Below the pieces are notes generated by a model. That model was not told the origin of the DNA, did not search any database, and saw only the letters and a list, made by a program, of their open reading frames with translations. Below are positions 10,318 through 20,552 of a stretch of 64,000 nucleotides of DNA, piece after piece (the stretch's first letter is position 1; every line of letters starts with the position of its first letter). The translations under genes and the position numbers were made by a program. Source of the stretch: Erwinia psidii (GTDB lineage: Bacteria; Pseudomonadota; Gammaproteobacteria; Enterobacterales; Enterobacteriaceae); the NCBI RefSeq assembly GCF_003846135.1, contig NZ_RHHM01000003.1:124001-188000 (forward strand), written 5' to 3'.

Positions 10318-10662
10318 ATGAGCATTGAACGTCTCGATCCTGAGCACCGCATGTCTGAAGCGGTCATTCACCGTGACACCATTTATTATACCAGCGTGCC
10401 GGAAAATCTTGATGAGGATGCTTACGCGCAAACGGCTAATGCGCTGTCCGTCATTGACCGGATACTGAGCCGACTGGGATCGGACAAAAGCCGTATTCTG
10501 GATGCCACCATTTTTCTGGTAAACAAAGCGGATTTCCCGGCAATGAACCGCGCCTGGGATGCCTGGGTCTCCCCAGGCAACGCGCCCGTCCGTTGCACCG
10601 TTCAGGCCGGACTGATGAACCCAAACTATCTGGTGGAAATTAAGATCGTTGCTGCCCGATAA
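10318..10662 (+). CDS. yoaB: YoaB, RidA-family protein
   Basis: 114 residues, the E. coli YoaB length. There are two adjacent ATGs (10315 and 10318); the second matches the family start and has an AAGAGG Shine-Dalgarno just upstream. The RidA signature CTVQAGLMNPNYLVEIKIVA is intact at the C-terminus, including the arginine (APVRCTV) used by deaminating members. RidA proteins hydrolyse reactive enamine/imine intermediates; the YoaB substrate is not established. It is divergent from yoaA. Confidence 0.94.
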   Translation: MSIERLDPEHRMSEAVIHRDTIYYTSVPENLDEDAYAQTANALSVIDRILSRLGSDKSRILDATIFLVNKADFPAMNRAWDAWVSPGNAPVRCTVQAGLMNPNYLVEIKIVAAR

Positions 10663-10665
10663 CAT

Positions 10666-10693
10666 CACCTGCAGGCGCTTTAGCGTGCAGGTG
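10666..10693. terminator. Hairpin between yoaB and the hydrolase gene
   Basis: An 8-bp perfect stem CACCTGCA (10666–10673) with TGCAGGTG (10686–10693), between converging genes and overlapping the stop of the minus-strand gene. Confidence 0.6.
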
Positions 10694-11702
10694 TGAAAAG
10701 CGCCTGTCTGCCAGCCTGAGAGGGAAAAACACAGAGAACATCGTGACGGCAACCCGCCGCCACCTCAAGTGGATGTGGTATGACAGGTTTCAGCACCTCG
10801 CTGTCATACCGTGCGTAACGGATGCCTCTGTCCAGCCGGTAGCGCCCCTGACTGTTTGCGGCGCAGGATTTATCAAGGATATGCAGATAACTGCCCGGCC
10901 CGCTGCCCCGATCGTCACCGCCTTCAAGATAACGTACGTCTGCGTTGCGATAGCGCTCCCGCGCACCCGCCAGCCGATCGTCCAGCCACAATGGCACCTT
11001 TTCCAGACCGTATTTCCACTGATTTATTTGTGGGCAGGTTGTCAGCGCTCGCGGATCAAACCAAAGCCAGCTTCCCGGATCGGCAATCACATAGCGCATT
11101 CGCATCCCTACGGGTGGTCTGGCAAAGGCGACATAATGTTGCACGAACTGTCCCCCGGCTGAAAATCCGGCCACCGTTACCTGTCGCAGCGAAGGCCAGC
11201 GTTGTTTTAAATGAGCCAGCAGTTGATCGAGTGCTGAAAATGCGCTCAGCCTGTTTTGCACATCCGGGCCACCATCCAGCCAGGAATGGCAGTTCCACAG
11301 CGCGTCCTCCGGCAGGGCGGCGGGTAACCCCGCTGAGCGACAGTGAACTGATTGCGCATCAGACACCTGGAACAGCGGCGCGATAACCGGGATCTGGCTT
11401 GCGGCTGGCGTGTTTCTGGCCGCCATCAGGGCGGCAGTGAGCGTTTTGCCCACATCACGAGGGTGCCCATGCATTACGATCAGTGCTGAAGTGACATTGT
11501 CACTTATTTTAGCATTGCTGATAAAGTAGTGAAAATTTTCGCCGGACGGCTGAGTGACAAAGGTCTGTTCTGACACATCCTGCGGCCAGCCAGATGAGCC
11601 GGCCTCAGCAAAAAAAGTCAGAAGGCTACACGCCAACGGGAGCAACAGGGCAAGCAGAGCACCAGGCCTGGGGTGCCGTCTGCACCGCTTTTGCGCCGTC
11701 AC
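10680..11702 (-). CDS. Putative secreted alpha/beta-hydrolase, unrecognised
   Basis: 340 residues with a basic N-terminus and a hydrophobic signal segment (about 14–34), so export to the periplasm or beyond is likely. The alpha/beta-hydrolase fold is indicated by an HGHPRD oxyanion-type loop (78–83) and nucleophile elbow GFSAGG (179–184, S181). A late histidine in IPHPLE could complete the triad, but this is uncertain. The start is GTG at 11700–11702, overlapping the yoaH stop (GTGA), which suggests coupled translation. No counterpart is known to me at this position in E. coli. Substrate is unknown; the size and cysteines resemble secreted esterase- or PHB-depolymerase-like proteins, which is inference only. 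Confidence 0.75.
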   Translation of the reverse strand: MTAQKRCRRHPRPGALLALLLPLACSLLTFFAEAGSSGWPQDVSEQTFVTQPSGENFHYFISNAKISDNVTSALIVMHGHPRDVGKTLTAALMAARNTPAASQIPVIAPLFQVSDAQSVHCRSAGLPAALPEDALWNCHSWLDGGPDVQNRLSAFSALDQLLAHLKQRWPSLRQVTVAGFSAGGQFVQHYVAFARPPVGMRMRYVIADPGSWLWFDPRALTTCPQINQWKYGLEKVPLWLDDRLAGARERYRNADVRYLEGGDDRGSGPGSYLHILDKSCAANSQGRYRLDRGIRYARYDSEVLKPVIPHPLEVAAGCRHDVLCVFPSQAGRQALFTPAR

Positions 11703-11884
11703 TCCGTTTCGTCTTCATCTTCAAAGCGGGCGGCAATCATGCCTCCTGTATGGCTTTCACGAATTTCTGACGCCACCAGCTGAATGGCCTGGCCACTGCT
11801 CATGCCTTCGGACATCAGCTGCTGGATGCGTTCAACCGCCTGTTGTTGCTGCTCATGGGACAGCGCCGGTAAACCAGTAATCAT
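11699..11884 (-). CDS. yoaH: YoaH small acidic protein (UPF0181)
   Basis: 61 residues from the ATG at 11882–11884 ([20 protein letters not shown]). The frame extends 18 codons upstream without family similarity. The YoaH signature is present: [20 protein letters not shown] and the acidic C-terminus ARFEDEDE. Function is unknown. As in E. coli it is divergent from pabB, and here its stop overlaps the start of the hydrolase gene. Confidence 0.92.
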   Translation of the reverse strand: MITGLPALSHEQQQQAVERIQQLMSEGMSSGQAIQLVASEIRESHTGGMIAARFEDEDETE

Positions 11885-11994
11885 ATCTGCTCCTGTCGGG
11901 TTGCACGGATTATCACACGTGGAACAAAGAGATGCCAACAGCAGAAAAATATGTCAGGCTTGCCGGATAATACCGTGCCGATGTTAAAAACCGT

Positions 11995-13359
11995 ATGTCA
12001 CCTGTTTATTGTCCTCTTGAATACACGCCGAATGCCGTTGAACAGCTTTTTTCCTCCGTGTCACAGCAGCCATGGGCCATGCTACTCCACTCTGGTTTTG
12101 CCGATCACAGCGATAATCGCTTCGATATCATGGTGGCCGAACCGCTGATCACCCTCACTACTCTGGGTGATATCACCCATATCCATACCGCACACGGCGT
12201 CACGCAGCACCGGGAAGACCCTCTCTCTCTGCTGCATAACACCCTGCAAAACTGCCGTTTTACTGCGACAGAAAACGCTGATTATCCCTTTCAGGGCGGC
12301 GCATTGGGCCTGTTTGGTTACGATTTAGGTCGCCGTTTTGAAAAACTGCCGTACTGTGCAGAACAGGATCTGCATACACCGGATATGGCCATTGGCATTT
12401 ATGACTGGGCATTAATCGCCGACCATCATCAGCGGAAAGTTACGCTTATTGTACAGGGTGATGCCTCTTCCCGCCTTGACTGGCTGGAAAAGTTACCGTC
12501 GCAACCGTCAGTTGAACCGTTCCGGCTCACCAGCCCGTGGTTATCCAATATGACCCGTGAGCAATACGGTGAGAAGTTCCGCCAGGTCCAGCACTGGTTA
12601 CACAGCGGTGACTGTTACCAGATCAACCTTGCGCAGCGTTTCCAGGCCAGCTATCACGGGGATGAGTGGCAGGCTTTCCGGCGACTGAATCAACAAAATC
12701 GAGCCCCTTTCAGCGCATTTATCCGTCTTCCGGGAAGTACCATTCTGAGCCTTTCCCCTGAGCGTTTTTTAAATATCACCGGGGGGGTAATCGAAACCCG
12801 GCCCATCAAAGGTACTCTCCCGCGGCTCAGCGATCCGGCGGCAGACCGCGCACAGGCGGCAGCCCTGGCCCATTCACCGAAAGACCGTGCGGAAAACCTC
12901 ATGATTGTCGATCTCCTGCGTAACGATATTGGACGGGTGGCAAAACCGGGTAGCGTGCAGGTACCGGAACTGTTTGTGGTCGAGCCTTTTCCCGCTGTTC
13001 ATCACCTTGTCAGCACGATTACCGCCGAACTGAGACCTGAACTGAGCCCCTGCGATCTGCTGCGTGCCTGCTTTCCGGGCGGCTCCATCACCGGTGCACC
13101 AAAAGTCAGGGCAATGGACATTATCGATCGGCTGGAACCACACCGACGCAACGCCTGGTGTGGCAGCATTGGTTATCTCAGCGTCTGCGGCAGGATGGAC
13201 ACCAGTATTACCATTCGCACCTTAACAGCGGAAAAAGGCCAGCTCTACTGTACGGCAGGCGGAGGCATTGTCGCTGACAGTAATGAGCAGGCTGAATACC
13301 AGGAAACATTTGATAAAATTAACCGTATCCTGCCCTGTCTGGAAGACAGCGATGACTGA
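11995..13359 (+). CDS. pabB: Aminodeoxychorismate synthase component I PabB
   Basis: 454 residues. With PabA it converts chorismate and glutamine to 4-amino-4-deoxychorismate on the folate pathway. It has an N-terminal anthranilate synthase-like domain and a C-terminal chorismate-binding domain. The PIKGTLPR motif carries the active-site lysine typical of PabB, and LMIVDLLRNDIGR and GGSITGAPKVRAMDII are both intact. It overlaps nudL by 8 bp, so the two are translated as a coupled pair. Confidence 0.97.
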   Translation: MSPVYCPLEYTPNAVEQLFSSVSQQPWAMLLHSGFADHSDNRFDIMVAEPLITLTTLGDITHIHTAHGVTQHREDPLSLLHNTLQNCRFTATENADYPFQGGALGLFGYDLGRRFEKLPYCAEQDLHTPDMAIGIYDWALIADHHQRKVTLIVQGDASSRLDWLEKLPSQPSVEPFRLTSPWLSNMTREQYGEKFRQVQHWLHSGDCYQINLAQRFQASYHGDEWQAFRRLNQQNRAPFSAFIRLPGSTILSLSPERFLNITGGVIETRPIKGTLPRLSDPAADRAQAAALAHSPKDRAENLMIVDLLRNDIGRVAKPGSVQVPELFVVEPFPAVHHLVSTITAELRPELSPCDLLRACFPGGSITGAPKVRAMDIIDRLEPHRRNAWCGSIGYLSVCGRMDTSITIRTLTAEKGQLYCTAGGGIVADSNEQAEYQETFDKINRILPCLEDSDD

Positions 13360-13924
13360 CAGTAACCTGACAACAAATCACTTTATCAGCCGTTTTCTTC
13401 TGCAACCTCCTGTGGTACAGACCCCTGTGTATTCAGGCCGCCAGGCTGCGGTACTGGTGCCAGTCGTCAATCGCCCATGCCCCTCATTACTGCTGACCCG
13501 GCGCGCCGCCACGCTGCGAAAGCATCCCGGCCAGGTGGCATTTCCGGGCGGTATGAGAGATCGGGAGGATGACTCGCCGATCGCCACCGCGCTGCGTGAA
13601 GCCCAGGAAGAAGTCGCTATTCCCCCTGACGCAGTTCAGGTGCTGGGGATGTTACCCGCGGTGACCACCAGCAGCGGCTTTCAGGTCACGCCCGTGGTGG
13701 GTATTCTGCCGGGTAATCTGCACTGGCGGCCCAGCGACAGTGAAGTTGAATCAGTTTTTGAAATGCCGTTACAGGAAGCACTGACACTGACACGCTATGT
13801 TTCTGTTAATATCTGGCGCGCTGGCCTCACTCAGCAAGTCTGGCTCTCCTGGTTTGAAGATTATTTTATCTGGGGCATGACCGCGGGCATTATCCGCCAG
13901 CTCAGTCTGCAGGTGGCGCAATGA
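13352..13924 (+). CDS. nudL: CoA pyrophosphohydrolase NudL (YeaB)
   Basis: 190 residues from the ATG at 13352, inside the end of pabB; E. coli NudL is 192. It shows both the UPF0035 motif LLTRRAATLRKHPGQVAFPGG (residues just before the box) and the Nudix box GGMRDREDD…ALREAQEEV. The family hydrolyses coenzyme A and its derivatives. The alternative start 28 codons upstream lies wholly within pabB and is not supported. Confidence 0.95.
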   Translation: MTDSNLTTNHFISRFLLQPPVVQTPVYSGRQAAVLVPVVNRPCPSLLLTRRAATLRKHPGQVAFPGGMRDREDDSPIATALREAQEEVAIPPDAVQVLGMLPAVTTSSGFQVTPVVGILPGNLHWRPSDSEVESVFEMPLQEALTLTRYVSVNIWRAGLTQQVWLSWFEDYFIWGMTAGIIRQLSLQVAQ

Positions 13925-14222
13925 CATACTACTCAGACCTTTATCAGTTCGCCGGTCAGTGTGATTTATTATATCGTTTCTTGCCAGGGTCAGATGGGCG
14001 GGCGATGTGTTATATCGCCATGCTGGCTCTCAGACACAACCCAATTTTATTGTATGCCGTTATGCCGTCCGGGCTGCATAACGGGGCCAGCAACCCACCC
14101 GGTGGCCCACCTCATTTTTTATCTGAATCTGATTAGTTTATTTCATGCGATGATCTTCAGGCAGACCATTACTATTACTGCATCAGTTTCCCAATGATCC
14201 TGCAGCACCAAGGAGCAAAAGT

Positions 14223-15587
14223 GTGATTAGTGTTTTCGACATGTTTAAGATCGGCATTGGCCCGTCCAGTTCCCATACGGTGGGACCAATGAAAGCCGGC
14301 AAACAGTTTGTCGATGAACTGACCAGTAAAGGTATCCTTACTGACGTAACCCGCATTGCCGTTGATGTGTACGGTTCACTCTCTCTCACCGGTAAAGGCC
14401 ATCACACCGATATTGCCATTATTATGGGATTGTCGGGCGCATCACCCGAAACGGTGGATATTGATGGCATACCTGCGTTTATTCGCGATGTCGGGCAGCA
14501 GCAGCGCCTGCCATTGGCAAATGGCAGTCATGAGGTGGATTTCCCGCGCGAAGGCGGCATGGTATTTCGCGGTGATAACCTGTCGCTGCATGAAAACGGG
14601 ATGCGTATCAGCGCTTTTTCTGGCGAAAACGTACTTTACAGCAACGTTTATTACTCGATTGGCGGCGGCTTTATTGTTGATGAGGCGCATTTTGGCCAGT
14701 CGGTCCTGAACGACGTTTCGGTGCCCTATTCCTTCAGTTCAGCCAAAGAGATGCTGGCGCATTGTCATCAGACCGGCCTGTCTCTTTCAGGCATGGTGAT
14801 GAAAAATGAGCTGGCGCTGCACAGCAAAGCGGACATTGAGCGCTATTTTGCCGATGTCTGGCAAAACATGCGTGACTGTATCGACCGCGGCCTGAATACC
14901 GAAGGCGTGTTGCCGGGTCCGCTGCGCGTTCCAAGACGAGCTTCCGCATTGCGTCGTCTGCTGGTCTCTTCTGACAAACTCTCCAGCGATCCGATGAATG
15001 TCATCGACTGGGTTAACATGTTCGCGCTGGCCGTTAATGAAGAAAATGCCGCCGGTGGCCGTGTGGTTACGGCTCCCACTAATGGTGCCTGCGGCATCGT
15101 TCCGGCGGTGCTGGCTTACTATGATCACTTTATCCAGTCGGTCAGCCCGGATATTTTTATTCGCTATTTTCTGGCCGCGGGTGCGGTCGGCATTCTCTAT
15201 AAGATGAACGCCTCTATCTCTGGTGCGGAAGTAGGCTGCCAGGGTGAAGTTGGCGTCGCCTGTTCAATGGCGGCAGCTGGCCTCGCGGAACTGCTGGGGG
15301 CCAGCCCGGAGCAGGTTTGCGTGGCGGCTGAGATCGGTATGGAGCATAATCTGGGGCTGACCTGCGATCCCGTTGCGGGTCAGGTGCAGGTGCCCTGTAT
15401 TGAGCGTAACGCGATAGCCTCGGTTAAAGCCATCAATGCCGCAAGAATGGCCATGCGCCGGACCAGTGAAGCCAGGGTTTCGCTGGATAAGGTGATTGAA
15501 ACCATGTATGAAACAGGCAAGGATATGAATGCCAAATACCGGGAAACTTCTCGCGGTGGATTGGCGATTAAAGTCCAGTGTGATTAA
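14223..15587 (+). CDS. sdaA: L-serine ammonia-lyase SdaA
   Basis: 454 residues, GTG start preceded by an AGGAG-type site (CCAAGGAGCAAAA). The N-terminal beta domain has the [11 protein letters not shown] signature, and the C-terminal catalytic domain contains [12 protein letters not shown] and [12 protein letters not shown], whose cysteines hold the 4Fe-4S cluster. It deaminates L-serine to pyruvate. The roughly 300 bp upstream (13925–14222) has an 8-bp hairpin around 14055–14082 and no convincing gene. Confidence 0.97.
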   Translation: MISVFDMFKIGIGPSSSHTVGPMKAGKQFVDELTSKGILTDVTRIAVDVYGSLSLTGKGHHTDIAIIMGLSGASPETVDIDGIPAFIRDVGQQQRLPLANGSHEVDFPREGGMVFRGDNLSLHENGMRISAFSGENVLYSNVYYSIGGGFIVDEAHFGQSVLNDVSVPYSFSSAKEMLAHCHQTGLSLSGMVMKNELALHSKADIERYFADVWQNMRDCIDRGLNTEGVLPGPLRVPRRASALRRLLVSSDKLSSDPMNVIDWVNMFALAVNEENAAGGRVVTAPTNGACGIVPAVLAYYDHFIQSVSPDIFIRYFLAAGAVGILYKMNASISGAEVGCQGEVGVACSMAAAGLAELLGASPEQVCVAAEIGMEHNLGLTCDPVAGQVQVPCIERNAIASVKAINAARMAMRRTSEARVSLDKVIETMYETGKDMNAKYRETSRGGLAIKVQCD

Positions 15588-15844
15588 TTATCCGTTGTTG
15601 CTGTCATCTCATGCTGCCCGACGCCTCAACGTGGGCAGCATTGGCCCTTCTTTCTGAGCATAATTTTTGTTGTTCAGTTTGCTCTTTGTCATAAAAAAGT
15701 AAGATATTTCCTGTAAATAGGGTGTCGACCTGCTTTTTTCGCTGATTCTGCATTTCCGCCAATTAAGACTAAACTTAACGCTGATTTTGCCGATATCTGA
15801 GGTTTATTTTTTGAAATATTATGTCGATCATAGGGTGATGACTG

Positions 15845-17407
15845 ATGCAAGTGTCCCAGGAAGTTTTCGGACAGTTTCGCCGCAAGCGCCTGTTCATCGC
15901 TTTAGCGGTTTCCGCGTTAGTGCTTATCCTGACGTTATCCCAGCGTTTTTTTGAAGAGAAAAACCGGATTGAAAAGCAGTCTCGTACCTTCGCAAGTAAT
16001 GCCATTCAACGTTTTGACCGCCTTTTTTCACCTCTTGAGGTGGCAGCAAGTAACACGCTGGGACTGGTTGGACTGCCCTGTGACCAGGTGCGTTTCCCGC
16101 TAATCGAAAAGCTGGCCTCTCTGCAAACCGTGCGTTCCATCATTCTGGTTGACCGGGACATCATGTATTGTTCCAGCATCTTTGGTCAAAGTGACCGCAG
16201 CTTCAGTACCAGCTTTCCTGAGCTTGCCGTAAACAACCAGCGAATGATACTCAGTATCGACGATCGTATTCTGAAAGGCTCCCCCGTGCTGTTGCTGTGG
16301 ACCACCGAAGATACCGATAATCACGCCGGCATTTTGCAAATCATTAATATCGAAATGATCAGCAACTATCTGCTCGAACCCACGCTTCCCTGGGTTGAAC
16401 GCGCCATTTTTAACGTTGGCGGCAAAAGTCTGGAATATGGCAATCAGCTACTTGAGCAGGCTTCACCCTCCGATCATGAGGTCAGCTATCAGGAATCTTC
16501 GCTGCGCTACCCTTTCAGTATCACATTGTATGGGCCTGCGCCGGCACGTATGGCGCTGGTGACCCTGCCTTCGCAGCTTCCGCTGGCGCTGCTGCTGAGT
16601 CTGCTGACGGGATATATTGCCTGGCTGGCTACCGCGAACCGCATGAGCCTTGCCTGGCAGATAAGCTATGGCATTACTACCCGCGAATTTATGGTTTACT
16701 GTCAGCCGCTTATTAACTCCCGTACCGGTGAGTGTGATGGTATTGAGCTTCTGCTCCGCTGGCATAATCACCGACAGGGTTGGGTTCCGCCTGACGTTTT
16801 TATTCCGCTCGCCGAACAGCATAATCTGATCGCCGCGCTGACGCGCTTTGTGCTCAGCGAGGTGGTTCGCCAGTTACCAGCGCTGCCAACCTCACCCACC
16901 TTCCACATCGCCATTAACGTGGCTTCCGGTCACTTTCACGACCAGGAGATTATTGATGACCTGCAAAAATTATGGTGGCCTGCCAGGCCGATTCCACAAC
17001 TGATCGTTGAACTGACCGAGCGGGATGCGCTGCCGGTGGTCGATCAGCGAGTGGTTTCTCATCTGCACAGAATTGGCGTTAAGCTGGCAATCGATGACTT
17101 TGGCACCGGGCACAGTTCCCTTTCCTACCTGAAAACCCTGAGCCCGGACGTACTTAAAATTGATAAAGTTTTCACCGCTGCCATCGGCACCGATGCGATC
17201 AATGCCACGGTGACAGACATGGTTATCTCACTGGCACAGCGTCTGAATATCAGTCTGGTGGCTGAAGGGGTGGAAACGGCAGAACAGGCAGAATATCTGC
17301 GCGAAAGAGGTGTGGACGTGTTACAGGGCTATTTCTTCGCCCGCCCGATGCCATTAGGCGATTTCCCGGAATGGCTGAGTGAGTATAAAACAAGCCTGAG
17401 GCAGTAG
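15845..17407 (+). CDS. pdeD: Cyclic-di-GMP phosphodiesterase PdeD (YoaD), CSS–EAL
   Basis: 520 residues. TM1 at about 15–32, a periplasmic CSS domain with C109-S110-S111 and C79, TM2 at about 243–264, and a cytosolic EAL domain from about 275. The EAL motif reads ELL (301–303), with the catalytic glutamate retained. ELTERDA, IDDFGTGHSS and VAEGVET are intact, so an active phosphodiesterase is likely. CSS-type enzymes are controlled by the redox state of periplasmic cysteines (DsbA/DsbB). It lies between sdaA and yoaE; in E. coli it likewise neighbours yoaE. Confidence 0.93.
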   Translation: MQVSQEVFGQFRRKRLFIALAVSALVLILTLSQRFFEEKNRIEKQSRTFASNAIQRFDRLFSPLEVAASNTLGLVGLPCDQVRFPLIEKLASLQTVRSIILVDRDIMYCSSIFGQSDRSFSTSFPELAVNNQRMILSIDDRILKGSPVLLLWTTEDTDNHAGILQIINIEMISNYLLEPTLPWVERAIFNVGGKSLEYGNQLLEQASPSDHEVSYQESSLRYPFSITLYGPAPARMALVTLPSQLPLALLLSLLTGYIAWLATANRMSLAWQISYGITTREFMVYCQPLINSRTGECDGIELLLRWHNHRQGWVPPDVFIPLAEQHNLIAALTRFVLSEVVRQLPALPTSPTFHIAINVASGHFHDQEIIDDLQKLWWPARPIPQLIVELTERDALPVVDQRVVSHLHRIGVKLAIDDFGTGHSSLSYLKTLSPDVLKIDKVFTAAIGTDAINATVTDMVISLAQRLNISLVAEGVETAEQAEYLRERGVDVLQGYFFARPMPLGDFPEWLSEYKTSLRQ

Positions 17408-17410
17408 AAA

Positions 17411-17432
17411 CGGGTCGCGCACTGTCGACCCG
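17411..17432. terminator. Hairpin between pdeD and yoaE
   Basis: A 7-bp stem CGGGTCG (17411–17417) with CGACCCG (17426–17432) between converging genes. There is a short T-run (ATTTT) 8 bases downstream on the plus strand. Confidence 0.55.
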
Positions 17433-17442
17433 TGGCATGATT

Positions 17443-19008
17443 TTATGCGTCATTCTCCTCATCATGAGGATCCCGCTCCCGCGTCAGCCGCACCAGGTCG
17501 ACACGATAATCCGTAGCCTCAACAATGAGAAAATGCAGTGGTGGTAGTTCAATGGTTTCCCCCACCTGCGGTAACTGTCCTTTCTGGGCAATCAGTAACC
17601 CGGCCAGCGTGGCATGGTCATGGCCCGGATCAACCAGCACCTGGGTATCCAGCAGCTGCTGAAGCGAGTGTAAGTCCGTGCCACCCTTAACCAGCCAGCC
17701 GTCACCGTCCACAACAATATCAGGAGTTTCATCTTCATCCGGGAACTCGCCCGCGATGGCCTCCAGCACGTCCAGCGGCGTGATAAGCCCCTGAACCACG
17801 CCAAATTCGCTGGTCACCATCACGAAACTCCCCTTCGCCCGACGCAGAACGCCCAGCAGATTAATCGGGTCGAGCGTATCAGGAACAATAATAGGCGGCG
17901 TCGCCGCAGCAAAGGTTGCCACATCCACACCATGTTCCAGTGCCACCAGTAACTCTTTTGCCCGCACCACACCAATAATTTCATCCAGCTCGCCACGGCA
18001 AACCGGAAACAGGCTGTGGGGTGTATCCAGCAACTGAATGCGTATTTCATCCACCGGACGCGCGGCATCGACCCAGGATATGTCCCCTCGCGGTGTCATA
18101 ATGCTACGAACAGAGCGGGAAGCCAGCGTCAGCACTCCATTTATCATGTAGCGCTCTTCATCTTTAAACGCTTCCTGCGGCAATTTCATTGCCACCTCAC
18201 TCCCTTCCACCTGGCTCTCATCCTGGCTGCGACGCCCTCCCATCAGGCGCAATATCGCCTCCGCCGTGCGCTCACGCATAGGCTTGCGGGCCTGGTTACG
18301 CATAAAGTTAACCCGCGCAATCTGATTAAACAGCTCAATAAGGATTGAGAAGCCAATCGCAGCATACAGATAGCCTTTAGGAATATGAAAACCAAAACCT
18401 TCCGCAACCAGGCTCAGACCAATCATCAGCAGGAAGCTCAGACAGAGCACGACCACCGTGGGGTGCGCGTTGACAAATCGGGTCAGTGGCTTAGACGCCA
18501 AAAGCATCACACCCATTGCAATAACGACCGCCGTCATCATGATGGCCAGATTATTCACCATGCCAACGGCGGTGATCACCGCATCAAGAGAAAAAACGGC
18601 ATCGAGCACCACAATCTGCAATACCACAGCCCAGAAGCTGGCGTAGCTTTTACTTCCCCCTCCATCATGGTCCCGATTCTCCAGCCTTTCATGCAACTCC
18701 ATCGTGGCTTTAAACAGCAGGAAAAGTCCTCCCGCCAGCAGGATCAGATCGCGCCCGGCAAAGCTGAAGTCACCGATGCTGAAGAGTGGTCGGGTTAGCG
18801 TCACCATCCATGAAATAAGGGAGAGCAGGCCCAGACGCATGATCAACGCCAGAGAAAGTCCAATCAGTCGCGCTTTGTCCCGCTGTTTAGGGGGCAGTTT
18901 GTCAGCAAGAATAGCGATAAAAACCAGGTTATCGATACCGAGAACAATTTCAAGAACCACCAGCGTCAGCAGGCCCGCCCACATTGAGGGGTCTAAAATA
19001 AATTCCAT
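17443..19008 (-). CDS. yoaE: YoaE, TerC-family membrane protein with CBS and CorC domains
   Basis: 521 residues from ATG 19006–19008 ([20 protein letters not shown]). The 20-codon upstream extension lacks family similarity. The N-terminal TerC-type domain has about seven transmembrane helices, with the acidic motifs LGIDNLVFI and [11 protein letters not shown], followed by two CBS domains (about 305–420) and a C-terminal CorC/HlyC domain. TerC relatives export Mn2+ or function with metal stress; the YoaE substrate is not settled. Upstream minus-strand DNA (19091–19190) may contain a regulatory RNA element. Confidence 0.93.
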   Translation of the reverse strand: MEFILDPSMWAGLLTLVVLEIVLGIDNLVFIAILADKLPPKQRDKARLIGLSLALIMRLGLLSLISWMVTLTRPLFSIGDFSFAGRDLILLAGGLFLLFKATMELHERLENRDHDGGGSKSYASFWAVVLQIVVLDAVFSLDAVITAVGMVNNLAIMMTAVVIAMGVMLLASKPLTRFVNAHPTVVVLCLSFLLMIGLSLVAEGFGFHIPKGYLYAAIGFSILIELFNQIARVNFMRNQARKPMRERTAEAILRLMGGRRSQDESQVEGSEVAMKLPQEAFKDEERYMINGVLTLASRSVRSIMTPRGDISWVDAARPVDEIRIQLLDTPHSLFPVCRGELDEIIGVVRAKELLVALEHGVDVATFAAATPPIIVPDTLDPINLLGVLRRAKGSFVMVTSEFGVVQGLITPLDVLEAIAGEFPDEDETPDIVVDGDGWLVKGGTDLHSLQQLLDTQVLVDPGHDHATLAGLLIAQKGQLPQVGETIELPPLHFLIVEATDYRVDLVRLTRERDPHDEENDA

Positions 19009-19090
19009 TACAGGCTCCACGAAAAGGCACGGTAAGGTACAGCGGGCGAACAGAGGATCGCACAGCACAAGGCAACGCTGGACAGATAAA

Positions 19091-19190
19091 AAGGGTCGTC
19101 AGATGACGGGATGAAACTGACCGGAGGAATGATTAAGCGACGTCGATGACGGTCCATAGGGAGGGCTGATGCCCGTTACTCCTGTGTTAA
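19091..19190 (-). promoter_or_regulatory. Candidate structured 5' leader of yoaE (possible yybP-ykoY Mn2+ element)
   Basis: Read on the minus strand the leader has ACAGGAGTAAC near its 5' end, an adjacent GGGC/GCCC hairpin, a GTCATCGACGTC segment and GACGACCCTT at its 3' end. This order resembles the conserved GGGGAGUA … GUCGUCA … AAGACCUU pieces of the manganese yybP-ykoY riboswitch, which typically precedes TerC-family genes. The match is partial and judged by eye. The whole yoaE–manX gap (19009–19534) holds no credible ORF. Confidence 0.3.
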
Positions 19191-19534
19191 ATAAGAGACA
19201 TTACTGTAATCAGCAATGTCCCATGCGTCAAAATATTTTCTTACATTTACATAGTTTTAAGTGGATCGGTGTAGCATCCTTGACACAAAAGTGACCATGC
19301 ATGCAGCAAGCGTCTCAATAGTGGAGCGCGGTCACACTAATTATTCCTTCACAGACTAAAATAATTCCGGTTTGTTTCACTGCATCAGTTCTGGTTAAAA
19401 AGTCGTAACCCACATTAACCATAATGTAATAAACCCATCTTCGTATTGTTCATGCTAAGTGCGCTGGCATTGGGCTGAATGGTGACCTGACTGAATAACG
19501 TCGGATTGCGAAATAACGCATAAGGAGGTAACAG

Positions 19535-20488
19535 GTGAGTATTGCCATTATTATCGGCACACATGGCTGGGCAGCGGAACAGCTGCTCAAAACAGCAGAG
19601 ATGCTGCTGGGAGAGCAGAACAACATTCAGTGGATTGATTTTATCCCCGGTGAAAATGCAGAAACCCTGATTGAAAAATATCAGGCACGACTGGCCGATT
19701 TGGACACCCGCCACGGCGTACTTTTCCTCGTCGATACATGGGGAGGCAGCCCGTTCAATGCCGCCAGCCGTATTGTTATTGACCGCGACAATTATGACGT
19801 CATCGCTGGCGTCAATATTCCCATGCTGGTGGAAACCTTAATGGCACGTGATGACAACCCCACGTTTGGCGAGCTGGTTGCCATAGCAACTGAAGCCGGA
19901 CGTGAGGGGGTAAAATCCCTGAAAACGGTCGTACCGCAGGTAACCTCCCCCGTGGCGTCTGCCCCTGCGGTAGCCAGACCGGCAGGCCCTCAGGATCATA
20001 TGAAAATTGGCCTCGCCCGCATTGATGATCGATTGATCCACGGCCAGGTGGCCACCCGCTGGACCAAAGAAACCAATGTCAGCCGTATTATCGTGGTCAG
20101 TGATGAAGTTGCTGCTGACAAGGTGCGCAAAACCCTGCTCACTCAGGTTGCCCCTCCGGGTGTAACGGCCCACGTGGTGGATGTGGCCAAAATGGTGCGG
20201 GTATGGAACAACCCAAAATATGCCAGTGACCGCGTTATGCTGCTGTTCACCAATCCCACTGACGTGGAACGTCTGGTAGAGGATGGGGTGAAAATCACCA
20301 GCGTCAATATTGGTGGGATGGCGTTCCGCCAGGGTAAAACACAGGTGAACAATGCCGTTTCCGTTGATGAAAAAGACATTATCGCATTCAGAAAACTGCA
20401 CCAGCGCGGGATTGAGCTGGAAGTGCGCAAAGTCTCCAGCGATCAGCGGCTCAGGATGATGGATCTAATTGCCAGCGTCGCCCATTAA
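19535..20488 (+). CDS. manX: PTS mannose transporter subunit EIIAB ManX
   Basis: 317 residues, GTG start with an AAGGAGG Shine-Dalgarno. The EIIA domain has phospho-acceptor H10 (IIIGTHGWAAEQ), then an alanine- and proline-rich linker (about 135–155), then the EIIB domain with H169 in RIDDRLIHGQV. It passes phosphate from HPr to incoming mannose, glucose or glucosamine in the membrane complex with ManY and ManZ. The operon is probably controlled by CRP and Mlc in enterics; no clear site was identified here. Confidence 0.97.
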   Translation: MSIAIIIGTHGWAAEQLLKTAEMLLGEQNNIQWIDFIPGENAETLIEKYQARLADLDTRHGVLFLVDTWGGSPFNAASRIVIDRDNYDVIAGVNIPMLVETLMARDDNPTFGELVAIATEAGREGVKSLKTVVPQVTSPVASAPAVARPAGPQDHMKIGLARIDDRLIHGQVATRWTKETNVSRIIVVSDEVAADKVRKTLLTQVAPPGVTAHVVDVAKMVRVWNNPKYASDRVMLLFTNPTDVERLVEDGVKITSVNIGGMAFRQGKTQVNNAVSVDEKDIIAFRKLHQRGIELEVRKVSSDQRLRMMDLIASVAH

Positions 20489-20552
20489 CCATTCCAAAAG
20501 GTATTACCTGACCCGTCAGGTTTCACTCAGTTCACCCGTTCAGGAGAATACA

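Noticed and set aside
13921-14136. 71-codon plus-strand ORF starting in the nudL stop (ATGA overlap)
   Set aside because: The overlap is tempting, but the peptide has no recognisable family or coding pattern, and the region contains a hairpin and the sdaA promoter area.
16745-16753. ELL in place of EAL in PdeD as a sign of an inactive enzyme
   Set aside because: The catalytic glutamate and the other conserved motifs remain; such variation is common in active EAL proteins.
19321-19336. GTGGAGCGCGGTCACA before manX as a CRP site
   Set aside because: Only one half matches TCACA; the other half is too far from TGTGA to call.
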